Part shown: positions 1 through 13,100 of the stretch, one piece after another | Layout of the letters: every line of letters starts with the position of its first letter | Position numbering within the stretch: the first letter of the stretch is position 1 | NCBI GenBank assembly: GCA_949775045.1 | Contig: OX459095.1 | Coordinates: forward strand, 29,415,064 to 29,479,063 | From: Metridium senile | Lineage: Eukaryota; Cnidaria; Anthozoa; Actiniaria; Metridiidae | Length of the DNA: 64,000 nucleotides | Direction of reading: 5' to 3' | The notes under the pieces: generated by a model | Told to the model about the DNA's origin: nothing | The model's database searches: none | The model's input: the letters and a program-made list of their open reading frames with translations, nothing else | Program-made: the position numbers and the translations under genes

Positions 1-1120
1 ACCGTCTGTAAAGTGCGTCACTGATTAGAATACAGATGTAATTGCTCTACATAAAACAAGCACAAATAATTCTTATGATAAGGTGTTTTAAAATACGTTT
101 TCTGTAATATATTCACCAACATCAATGACGTCCTTTTTTGAAATAGGTATTTATAAAGATAATATAGAGGATTTTACATGGGCGCACGGAGATACGAATT
201 TTAGCGAAGGAGTGAGAGATTTTCAACACGAGAAGATAAAATGTGAAACGAGAAGATAAATCTCCAAGCGACCATGTAATGTCCTGTTTATTATATAATT
301 ATCAATGAAAATAAAGAAAACCTTTTTTGACACAAGACGTTTCCGTAAAGCTGTGTAACCACAGTGTTGATATTTTCACATGTGATAGATATCGAATTTT
401 TGAAACAGAGAAATATAGGTATTTCATTGAAAATTATATAATAAAGAGAAATATTTATCGAGATTTAAAGTCTGAGGAGTTTTTCAGTAAAAAAACCTGT
501 GACAACAAAGAAACGATTGCGCTGAAAAAAAGCACAAGTTATTATATAATAATAAAGCGTTCAGATGTTATCTAATTTATAAAGATAATAGAAAAATAAA
601 GGCGATAGGTCATTCCTACAACTTAACACAAATAATCAAGGCCTTTGAAATGGCAGTTCCTGGACTACAAGCAACACGGATTATCTCAACACTAGCCTTT
701 GTGTTCTTGACGATATAGGAATTGGAAACCACTTGTATGCAGTGAATTCTGAAATAAAATGTTACTAACCTGTAGTCTGTAGTTGTTGTGATGTATTTAG
801 AACCTTTCTGGGTTGTTTTTAGCTGTTTTTAGCCATATTTTAGCCATTTCTCAGTTTATATTTGGACCAAATCCCAGTCAAAAATCACATAATCCCATCA
901 GTTTTGCTCAAGTATTCAATCCCATTCCCATTCAGTTCTTTTATTTGTAAATCCCAGTCCCAGTGCATCCAATCCCATTTTCCAAGTCAAAAATAAGGTC
1001 AATCCCAGCTTCCATTTTAACCCTTCAGGACCCTCTATATCGAACGGCTCTCGCTATCTCGTTGAGCAACTATTTAGAAACAACGAAAGGTGATGTGACC
1101 TATGGATATTTTGATTTCAG
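1..1120. other. No confident gene; upstream of first visible coiled-coil exon
   Basis: AT-rich DNA with no convincing coding exon. The frame of the first coiled-coil exon stays open leftwards to about 963, but the natural acceptor lies at 1119-1120. The first two bases of the split codon must therefore come from an exon to the left or outside the window. A cluster of repeated 'aatccca(g/t)tc' words at about 866-1015 looks like low-complexity or decayed repeat DNA. Confidence 0.5.
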
Positions 1121-4100
1121 ATCAGAGTTGATGGATCTGGAGGTTGAACGGGATTCAACTCGTCAAGACATTAAAGAAATGGAGAACATGTTGATCAAAC
1201 AGAAGCAAGAAATGTCGGAAGTAAGCACCAAATATCGTGTAGCCTGCGTTGTTTCATTTGTGGTCTGCGGAGTTGCAAAGAGGGAGGAGGTGGAGGCAAA
1301 GGAAAGTATTTTCTTTTGTGTTCTTACCTACCACCCCTCTCCCTCTTCGCAACCCCACGCTGACCGCCGATTAACGCGGGCTAGAGATCGTGTGTACATG
1401 TCATAGCTATATTATAACGCAGTTGTAACGACTGGCTTCACATTGTTAACCCTGATGGTGGGCTAGTAGTTGATTTTTTAAAGATGAACTATAGTGTTGT
1501 TATGTTTGTTCATTGTTCGCAGTAATAATAATATAGTGCACGATGAATTCTCTATGGTATTATCTACTTATTCACTTGCCTGATGATGGTTTTGCAATAA
1601 AATATCGCCATTTCTATCTCCTTAATTCATTTCTTCGGTTGAATATCAACCCAGAATATGAACCTATTCGGATTGTCATTCATTTTTTTTCTGAAACTGT
1701 CAGTTTTATCTATTTTGCCCCTCACAAAGTTAAATCGTTGTTCTATTCTAGGCATTCAAAGTCGAAAAGAAAAACGAAAGAAAAGTTATGGAGTTGTCTC
1801 TAGAAAACAGCAAACTTCAACGAGAATTAGAAACACATAAAACCAAGTACAGTCATACAGAAACATCTCTTGCTAACGACAAAAGACTTTTGTTGGAGAA
1901 AATAAAGATGTTACAAGAAGAACTCAAAGAAGAACAAAAATCAAACAAAGAAACTGTAGAGAGAATCAAAGAGGTATAGCGAAAACTCTATTTCCATGAA
2001 ATGAAATAAGCTTATCACTATGTCATAATTATTATTGAGTGAATATATACCACTTATTAGAACGATTTCACATAAGCGTTTTTAACATGCAAATATATTT
2101 TGTCGAGTATTTATGATGCAAATGAGTTGTCACCTTAGATGAGTTGTCACCTCGATATCTGAGACAAGCGCACGCGGGTATACACCTAATTCAAAAAAGG
2201 TTGACGGGGCGAACGGCGATCGGCGATTGGTGATCGGCGATTGCACGTCCCGAAAGAGACTGTGGATAATACGAATTTCAATCGCCAATCGCCAATCGCC
2301 GTTCGCCCCGTCAACCTTTTTTGAATTAGGTGTAGCTCATTGACTGGGATACGATCCTCGTTGAAAAAAAGCACTATAAGCAGAAATTTTCAAAATAGGT
2401 AAACTATCTTTTAGTGCGAAATTGCGTGGCCGCTAAAACGAAATTCAATACTTCTTGCACGTAGTTATATCGCATAGAACGGGTATATGTATTACAAGAG
2501 TTATAAAAGGTTAGCAATTAAGGTGTCAACTCAACTAAAGGCCGGTGCAAACGCACGCAACATTGTTGGACCAACATGGTTGCTCCAACATGTTGGGCCC
2601 GTTTAAACACCCTGTTGGATGATGTTGGATGAAACTCATCCAACATTTCTTTTGTTCTCGTGTTCAACAAACCGTATCGCAACAATGTTGGCCAACAATG
2701 TTGCGTGCGTTTGCTCGGGCCTTAAGGTGACAACTCATTTGCATATTTTAAAAATACTCGACAAAACATATTTGCATGTTAAAAACCATTATGTGAAATC
2801 GTTCTAATAGATGTTTTCTTGGATATTACGGGCTAATATTTGCCCGCAAACGATGCCTTATATGGTAAATTTACGCCACATTTGTACAAAAAAAATCCAA
2901 AAGTCATTTATGAAGAGGTAAAACGTACCATGATTTCAATTTTTTTCTTTTTCAAGCAATTAGAAGAAGAGAGACAAAACGCAAGATCTTCTCACTATGA
3001 ACGTATTCAGTCGATCCATAAATTCCAAGACGAGTCGAAAGAAATGCAAGCCAAAGAAATAGAAACTGTGAAAACCAGATTAACTAGAGTAAGTAAACCA
3101 GTTTGACCGGTAAAGTTTTGTGTCTGAAAAATATTAGAAAATGATCCTGCAATTTGAACCTGTTGTTGTGTTACTCCTGATTACGAATTGTGTGCAACAT
3201 GCTGAGTGATTTTGCTATTTAAAACATTTAGAATAGAGTTTGATATCACGAAATTAAGCTAGAAGAAAATATAATTCAGAATGTTTTCAGCCGTGATACT
3301 GTAGCCATTTTGTTTTGGATACAAGCGGTAAATTCCGCGCATGCGTAATCGATTATTTATTAGCAATACAATTTTCAAGGATTTTGTGCGTTTATATGAC
3401 TTAGATGAACTGGTATGGAAAAAAACTGGGCGCTTTCAATTCAATCGAAGTATGGGAAATTCCGGGTGGAATTCAAATGGAAAACAAAATTCCGGGAAAC
3501 GTTTTCGAAAATTGTGGAACGATCGATTTTTGAGGTTGTCCAAAAATTAAAGGGGAAATGTTTGTACTATTCATACACTTTGGCTCGTTTGCCTAGTTCT
3601 TAGTTCTCCACACAATCAAATGCAGCCATTTCGTTTAAATTAGTAATTAGTGAAAACTACCATTAAATCGATTCCAAAATTACTATTAATTAGTGTAAAA
3701 AGTTCTTATTGATATCTTTCTTTTTCAAAGGAACACGAGGCCCAGTTCGAAAAACTACAAGAGAAATCCAAACGAGAGATAGATGCTCTTAAAAGAAGCA
3801 TACAAGTAAGATCAACATACAAATGAATGTATTATTTATATAAATACGTTGCACCAACTAAGTGCGATGTTGCCGTCCCGGCCAGACGAAGATGCTCATT
3901 ACTACAAATGATTAGTAAGACCTCCACTTTTTTTAGGATAAGGACATTACACCGGAGATCCCGTCTCTCAACTCTCCACACATATTAAATAGAAGGGACG
4001 TAAAATAACCTGTTTGGCAGTATGGAAACCAGCTCCCTTTGGTGTGAACTGGAGCTTACATCTTTATAGATAAAAGGTTTAGATAATATTAGATTAGATC

Positions 4101-7100
4101 ACCGTTTAAAACATGTTTTCTTCTTTCCCAAAAGGATGGGGAGTTCCATCTTTATAGATAATATTAGATTAGATCACCGTTTAAAACATTTGTTCTATTA
4201 ATTTATTTCCCAAAAGGATGGGGAGTTCCGTATTTCCCAGTTAAACTGCACATTAACAGCCCGAGATGAGGAAATGGAAGTACTTAAAACTAAACTACTG
4301 GATGAAAACCAAAAGCTTTGTGAAAACGAACTTGCATATCAGGAGGCAATCGATAAACACGAGTCACATTCCAAAGCTTTAACGATCCAGGTAATTATAC
4401 AAATGTTTGAAAACAGTTGTCAAAAGAAATTCAAATTGCGCGCAATAGTCCTCTTCACAGTTCCCTGCGCCATCTTGAAAGGTAGCCAGGCCTTTGCATC
4501 GAAGTGAGACGAACGTCAAACTTGCAATGATAGAGACATTTTAACACCTTGCGGGACAATTATCCACGATGCAAAGGCCTGGTTACCTTTCAAGATGGCG
4601 CGGGGAACTGTGAAGAGGACTATTAAAACCGGAGAGGATTTCTGATTTTCTTTGTTCCTAAATACGAATCATCGAAGTGTTTTTGATCGTTATTCTCATC
4701 AAAAGAATTAAAGAGTTATTGTTTATTATCATTAAAGTACAATTATTAATAACTGATGTACAGCGCGACCCGCAGTATTAATGTATTCACATTTTTAGAT
4801 GTACAGGCTTTCGGTTCGTCCACGTATCCATGAGAAATAGTCGACTATTTGCCTCTGACAACGTTTTAGTAATACTTGTAAGATCCATGTTATTTATCTC
4901 ATTGTTTTAGCTGGATTCGTTGAAAGAAAGAGAGAGCAGTTTGACATCTTCTCACCGATCACTAGAGCAAGTACGTATTTATATTATATAATGTACGTGT
5001 AAAGCCGTGTAATAGTCAAATAACAACAAAAGAACACAATGGAATTATAGTGTATTAAAGAGTGATACACTAAAGAGTGTTTCACGGGTTAATGAAAACC
5101 ACTCTATCATAAACGAAATTTCTTATCATTTAAGCATTTGTCAGTGTACAAATTATTTTCTGATTAGTTTGAGTCGCTATCACTAGACACACACAACACT
5201 TCGGTCCAGGTTCGATCCCCATCACCAGGATTATATAGGATTTCAGTTTACTCGATGTATCGTCCTTGCACTTTTCTGTTCCTTTTTTTTTTTTGTTCTC
5301 TGTTTTATTGTTATCTTGATGGTGGGTTTTTGCTTCATTGTTTGTTTGTTTGTCGATCGGTCTGTTTGTTTGTTTGTTTGTTTGTCGGTCTGTTTGTTTG
5401 TTTGTTTGTCGGTCTGTTAATTTGTTTGTTTGTTAATTTGTGAGTGTTTTTTTTTTTTTTTTTTTTTTGTCCTTTTACCGCGTTTGAGCTATGTTAATGA
5501 AATATTTCCTTTCACTAATAATATTTCATGAAAACCGTGTTTATCTTTTAAATATATTGATATTAACCTCGAAACATTTTTCATTTCTGTCTAGGATTCT
5601 GATGATAAAACATTGGAGATACGACGGCTGAAAGAACAACTACAAAACCTGGCTGATGAATCAACTAAAGTAGAAGAGGTATAGACCATGATAGACTTTG
5701 AGAACAGTTTTTAAGTTCAATTTTATCGTAATATGACTCAAATGTTTTTTACCATAGGAAATTCTTTTTGTATAATATAATTGGACAATTTTAAGCGTAG
5801 AATATTTATAAAAACAATGTGCACGTTCGCTCTTTTCTAGAAAGAGACATGAGGGGAATTGAGTACGTACTTGCACTATTACATGATTGGTAAAAAAATC
5901 ATTTTTCAAGTGATGTCACTATGATGTCATTTTACTACCAGAATGCTTTACGAATTTTCTTTCTTGGCTCTAATTATTGCAAAGAAGAATGTAGGTAAAT
6001 TAATCTGGTACTTATAGTATGTGACCGGCTGTAATACAAATGGAATATTGCAGTAATTGTTGATGTTATTGCGGTTGTCTTCAGAACCAAAACCAAGAGA
6101 TCCAGATGTTGCGTAGTTTAATAAGACAACAAGAAGACGCCACCAGATTGTTGGGTGAAAAGATGAGAAACGAAGCACAAGAACAGGTATAGTATATGTG
6201 TCATTGTCCACGTAGCAGCTTGTACACAGTCAATTTAAAAAACATTGTCGTTAATAGGCTTCAAGTCTACGCGACTAGACCGAAAGGTAGCATGTGGATA
6301 AATGCACACAGTATCTAATGCAATACCACGCGCACTCAATCAACTAATTATGAATGATTCGCCGCTTCGGTGATTTCTACCCATGCTACCTTTCGGTCTA
6401 TTAGCATAGACTTGAAGCCTATTGATGACAATGTTTTGCGACACAAGTTGCCGGAGGGGCGATACACTTGGCAATTCTTCAAGCAATGTGTGTCGTATTA
6501 AACGACATTATGATACAAGTTGCTAAACAAAGCCAGTGTAAATGGAAACTAGGGAGTAAACTAGTATAGGCTGCGTCGGTGTTTGATATAAACGATAGGT
6601 AATATAATGAAATTTGTAACATCGTAAAAAATGTTGACTTAACTTAACTGACGTTTCGAGCTTTAGCCCTTCGTCGGAGTAAAAGAGTTAGACTAAGGCA
6701 GTGTAACATCACCTTGAGTGTCTTATGAAGTTTATGATGTGAAATAAATGGAGTGCAATATTAATGGCGGCATACATGATCATTTTTGGAAATGTTATTT
6801 TTTAAGATCCGTACAGCTCTCCAAAGAGAACGAGAGGCTGTTGACAAAGAACGAGAAAAGCAGAAAGAAAAACTGACAGAAATCAAAGACAGTTATGAAG
6901 AGGTCGTGAGCCAAGCTCGCAGCGATCTCGAAAACGAACGTAGGGGTCATCAACAGCTACAAACAGCGGCTTTGAAGCTGAAAAAGGTACGCCTGGTGCT
7001 ATTTCTTTTTGCCTTGCGTTATTTCCTTTTGCTGTGTACAGTCGTTTATATCTTTTGTCAAGTTGTTAAGTTTGTTACCTATACTCAAACTCATTAATAA

Positions 7101-10100
7101 TTAGACAACAAACCAATCCACGCACATAATTTGGTCGAAAGCTGCGTTTTGGTTGCCCCCTCAATACACGGTACCGCTATTGTTTGGTTAGGTTTAGAGC
7201 AATTGTTTGGAAAGACTCTTTTGGTTTTTAAACCAATCCTAAACGATGTTTCGGTTTGGTACTGAATTGCCCAACGAAGCACGAGTTAAAAATCACTTTT
7301 CAGTCATGTTTATTTCTTTTTCATTATCATTTTTTGTTATCAAAAGGAAGTGGACGAACTTCGTGAAAGGAATCTTCGTACTCAAGAGGAAAAAGTTACA
7401 CAGATAGGGCAACTGAGACTGGACTCAAAACAACAAATAATGAATCTAAAAGATAAGATACAGGAGGTGAGTTTTGTCTGTATATGTCTTTTCAGTATAC
7501 ACCTATTTCAAAAATCATTGTCGCTATCAAAGCTGCAGTCCACACTGAAGTCTGCAAAAGTATTTTCTTTCGGTATTCTTCAATTCTTATCGATTTATAC
7601 ATTGCTTATTTTGGTTGAATGTGTTTGTGTTATGTATGACCATAACGAGTTGCTGCAGTGCTAGATGATAAATGAAATATTTCTTGAAAAACAATGGGAA
7701 TAGATCAGCAAATTATCAGTTGCAATCATTTGAGCGTTGACTGTAGCCTATGCTGTGACAACGATTTTTGAAACAGATAGATATTCATTTCTTGGAAACA
7801 CCGGCCTATTTGGTTATTTTAAACCTCTAGCCGTTCAAGACTTTTGAAACCAGGGAAACATGACTATAATGTGGTCCTAAGAGACTATAATGTGGTCCTA
7901 AGAGACTATAATGTGGTCCTAAGAGACTATAATGTGGTCCTAAGACCGCTGACCGCTGACGTTTTCCGAAGCGCAGCACTAATCGTCCTCTTCACAGTAA
8001 CCATCGCCATCTTGGAAGGTAGCCGGGCCTTTGAATAGAAGCGAAACGAACGTTGAGCTTGCAATGATAGATACCTTACTGGACAATTATTCACGTTTCT
8101 CTATCATTGTAAGCTCAACGTTCGTCTCGCTTCAATGTAAAGGCCCGGCTACCTGTCAAGATGGCGCAGGGAACTGTGAGGGGCCCTATTCAGAGCAATA
8201 CGAGAAATGTATCGAACATTAGAGTGGCATCAAGTCAAATTTCTGTTCCTTTGTGGACAGTTTTAATGACGTTGACTGTATAATAGTCATATACATTGTC
8301 GACAAGGAATATTGATATTCTCTGTTATTCCTCTTTCAGCTTTCCTTACTCACAGACAAAAACGAAAAAGATTTTGTTATTGAGATCAACGAGGAATGTC
8401 GTCGTGTGGCATCGTTGATTGGTGGATCTCCCAACACTACCCCTATCAAGTAAGTCATGCCAAACTAAGAATGATTTAATAAATGTTCGCCTGTAAAATA
8501 GGCGTTCTTGTGGAGTTTTCAGTTCATGTCAATACAGCGGTCAAACGACCACGCATGCGCAAAATAACAAGTAAAATCATACAGGACACAAATCTAACAT
8601 TCGTACGGACTCGAATGATGTGTACGACTTTCATCGCTTTTTTCTCAAAATACAAAGAAAAATACAAAAGTATAGACTCATGGTAGCTTCATAATATAAC
8701 AAAGGTTATGTACACGAAACTTCAAGCATATATATTCAGGGAATTTCTTATAAATCGACTTCAAACACTGTAGTCACCCGCAATTCCTAATGATTACAAT
8801 TTCAAATTTACCGCTATGAAAAATTTGACACGCATGCGTAGTCGTTTGACCGCTGTGTTGGCCAGGGGAAATCGGGTTTGGTGTTCCTGTGTTGTAACAG
8901 CGAAAAGTGGAACCCAGCAAAAAGGAAGCATTTTTGTCACGGGTACCTAGATACACGTTTTTACAAAAACTTGTCATATTAAATGTTTCCATAAAACTAG
9001 ATGTGATATGCATAGATGTGGCATGAGGTCAACTTATTTTGTTTGTGACAGGTCGAGCAATCTTTCAAGCAGTTTTACTGGTGGTGTGACTGGAGATAGC
9101 CCTGGGTCCAACACGAACAGTCCTGCAAGAGAGGCACTGGTAACTAATTTAGCCACTCAGTTGTTGCCACCGTTTAAGAATTATTGACTTTTACTTATTC
9201 TGTTATATAAAGCATTTTCTACGTAATTCAGTAGTAACAATAATACTCAAGTTTCATGTTATTTAACACCGCTGTACTATTTGACAAAAGGTGAATTTGC
9301 ACAGGCATGTAAAAATATTTTGTATCGCTTATTGAAAACACATTTGAATTTACTCTAAATTGAGGCTATCCCTGCGAATATGCAGCATTGTTGAATAATT
9401 ACTCGGGCTTCCGTATACGGAAAGCCCGAGTCTAAAAATGCAAACGGTTCTTCTTCTTCTTCTTCTTTTTTTTTCGTCGTCGTGGTCCTCAAATTGGAGG
9501 GTCAGGTCCCAGGCGTTCCTAGTAGTACATGACAGCGCATGAGCAAGTCGACCTCTGACCGAAAGCTCATGCGAACGTAACGAATAAATATCGATTGAAA
9601 TGAAAACTTGTTTTTACTAAGTATTTTTGATTTCATTGACGAGACTGACGATGATTGGCGTTGTCATTATTTTGGATAACATGTGAAGCGAGTCATTGTG
9701 AAAATGACGAATAAATTGTTCGATCGAATATCGACTCGCGTTTACTCGTTTAATGCTTATTTTTTGGACTGATGATCCACAAGACATTACCTATTGCTAG
9801 TTGCTGTACTACAGGGTTGACATCCGAAATATAGATTGCTATTTCCTATTTTATAAAGACGAGGACATCTTGGCCGGAATCATCCGCCGTTAGCGAAGTC
9901 CTTTCTATTAACACAAAACAGAAGATGTACCAGCAGAATTGTATTCGCTACGGCATATTATCAAGCACTTCCAAACAAAAATCTTGAGTTTATATTGATT
10001 AATGTGCTATTTTCTTCTTCATAATGTCAGAGAACGTGACTTGCTTCACGAAGCCTACAAATTTAAGCATAGTATTAACTATGATTAAAGCGAACACCGT

Positions 10101-13100
10101 CAACACGGCATGAAAACATTCAACTCGGCCTGTCTGAAAACCACTCTCAACAACCCAAATTGCCTCAAAAATTGCACAAATTGCGATAGTAACTATCTAT
10201 CTTTCTTGTTCTGACGTTCAATTTTCAAGAACAACTTCAAGTTTTCGAAGCATTCAAGTTTTCGAACTCAGTATATCGGATACTTAAATCTTCGAAACGG
10301 CGCTTTGAGGGGAGGGGACGGGTGAAATCTTTGTAACACAGGCATCCCGGTACATATAAATATATGTCGAGCAGATTCATACAGAATTATTAAAAAACAC
10401 AAATGCTTCAATAACTGAATTGTCCATCTTTATTTTCGTGACGTTTATTTCTCTAATCTTGATAATAATGTTTCTGAGACTTTCATTTTCTCAATAAAAA
10501 CATGATGACATTTGGGATAAGGACATTTCTTATTAAAATAACCTAAAATTAGTCATAAATGATTATTTGTTTATTTTTGTGCACATTTTAAACATTTTGC
10601 AAACATTAATCAACCAATTTAGTCCTTCTTCACATTTTACTGTTAGTGGCTCAGGATAGCTTTGTGTAAATACGTGAATTTATGAAACATTTGTAATGCT
10701 GTTTTAAAATACCAACCAATGCATCAAAACACCAAGCAGGCTAAAATGTCTAAAATAAAACACAACTCTGGCTCTGTCATCTTCTTGGATATAATAAGAT
10801 TTTTCCTATTTGTGTCTCAGGATAGGTTTCTATACGTATAATATGTAATAAAGGTATAGGAATAGGAATAGATTTGGGACTTTTTATTGTGACCGCCTAA
10901 TAGAAGGCTACCGCTTAATGGGTGACCGCTTAATAGAGGTACCACTGTATATGTATTGTATGATCTATGTATGATACATCATGAATTTCAATCCCTCAGA
11001 ATCCCTTCTGTTCGGGAGCCCGAGTTATCGCTCACAGAGCGTCTAGTTTATACTGTGTCGTCTATCGTGTCCTATTCACGAAGCACAACACTCAACACGA
11101 GTCTAACAACAGGCATCGAACTACGTACATTGTGTCCCATGATGTCTCCTTTACAAAAACTCCAATATTATTGCTTTTCCAATGTTACAGTGCGAATCAA
11201 AAAACCGTGGGCACCCAGAATTATTTAAAAAATTGTTTTTTGTTCGTTGAACAACTCAGAAACAACTATATCACCGCAAGAAGTTTGATTGATGTATAGT
11301 ATGATAAACTTTTTGTAGTTAGAGTTAAATAAACGATTTCTTAAATATTTCTGGGTGCCCACGGTTTTTCGATTCGCACTGTAATAGCATTGTTGTGGTT
11401 TTGCAGGCCAATTTAAAATCGTGTAACTCCGAGTTGAGGCAACATTTACTTGAAGCCAGGAAAGAAGTAGAAGCACAGAGGAATGACTCGTTCAGAAAAC
11501 AGGTATTCAATTTGAACTCATACTATGTCTCTATCTTGGAGTAAATGGTCAGGTTCTCACAGAACCGTTGCTATATACACTTGTGTTGCTACATCGAGAC
11601 AAATTGCCTTGGCTTCATATATCAAGCACTGTTCATATACAGTTCCGAAGACTTTTGTTTTATGTAAAAGTATATGCATTACAATGTAGATTCAAAGTCT
11701 TGATTATTGTGTCTTTCCTACATTTCCTTATATAGCTAATTCAATTAACCTTGTCGCTGAAACAAGCCAAAGCCTAATCTTGATAGCGAAAGTGGTCATG
11801 GGATTTTAAAATTTCATGAGTTTTCAAGATTCCTAAATCGTAATTTGTGTTTTTGTTTCCACTGAGGAACACTTGCAAATACACGTTGAATGTTTTACAC
11901 GCTTTGCACTCATTCGCCTCGATAAAAGATATCCCACGATCCCTTTCGGTCTGACGATTAGGCTTTAGGCATTAAAAATCAGCGACAAAGTTAATTGAAT
12001 TAGCTATATGCTTAGTCCAACAATAAAAAGGACTACAAACAACTATCAAGTAGTCCCCTTCACAGTTCCCTGCGCCATCTTGAATGGTAGCCGGGCCTTT
12101 GCATCGAAGCGAGACGAACGTTGAGCTTGCAATCGTAGAGACATTTTAACACCTTAAGCCCGGTTTCCATATGATCACTACGATCGCCGAAAATCATGTT
12201 TGGCCATCTGAATATAGCTCAGAGTTCTTTGTGATTAAACAAAATCGACACTGATTTTTATGTTTAGGTTTATTTCGTCAAATTAAAGCTTCAACCATTA
12301 GTCAGCAGTGATATTTTTATTATTTCACAAAACCAAAGCGCCATCTCAGCGATCCTGGCGATCGTAGCGATTATATGGGAACCAGGCTTTACGGGACAAT
12401 TATTCACGTGTCTTTATCATTGCAAGCTCAACGTTCGTCTCGCTTCAATGCAAAGGCCCGGCTACTTTTCAAGATGGCGCAGGGAACTGTGAAGCGGGCT
12501 ATTGTCATATCATGGGTAAACATGGGTGGCGGCCTCGTCACTTTGATGTGAGTTGAATTTGTTGAATGTATTGTCCTCTCAAATGCCACGAGGGTTTTCT
12601 CCACATTTGAGCAGAGTTTAGGATACTAAAATATTTAGTAGAAGTAGTGAGTCTGAATCTCCCCAATTATTGGAGTAATTGAGTATTATTGTTTTTGGTT
12701 GTTTAGTCGGACAGTAGCGACCTCAGTCAACAACAGATCAGTTTGTTTAAGAAGGCACTAAGGAGTAAGGTAAGACAATTCAATGTATTATAAATATAAA
12801 TGTCAAATGACCTATTCTATGTTGAATTCTGCTATTTCGAGTTAATCTTGGCGCAGCCTTAGCCTCGACGTGAGATATTATCTTTCAAAACGCACAACCA
12901 TTGGCAAGGAACATGCATGTCAATAAAAGTGTTGCTCAGGATCCATGTTTCTTCTATTTTAGTGATTTACCTACAATGGCTGAGCAATAACAGCCTCGAC
13001 ACTGGTCCTTCTTTGCTTTCAAGTATTGTTTGTAGCCTCCTCCACAGGCAACCTTTTTCCTCCTTTGGGCTTCCTTTGTAATGATTTTATTGACCGTGAG

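Larger units (their letters stand above)
2055..2808. mobile_element. Composite palindromic element with two smaller palindromes inside
   Basis: Bases 2055-2145 reappear inverted at about 2723-2808 (words TTAGAACGATTTCACAT, TTTTGTCGAGTATTT and GATGAGTTGTCACCTTA in both arms), giving an element of about 750 bp in intron 2 of the coiled-coil gene. Inside it are two independent foldback units, at 2183-2332 and about 2538-2724. No coding capacity is visible. This reads as a non-autonomous DNA transposon that later received further insertions. Confidence 0.7.
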
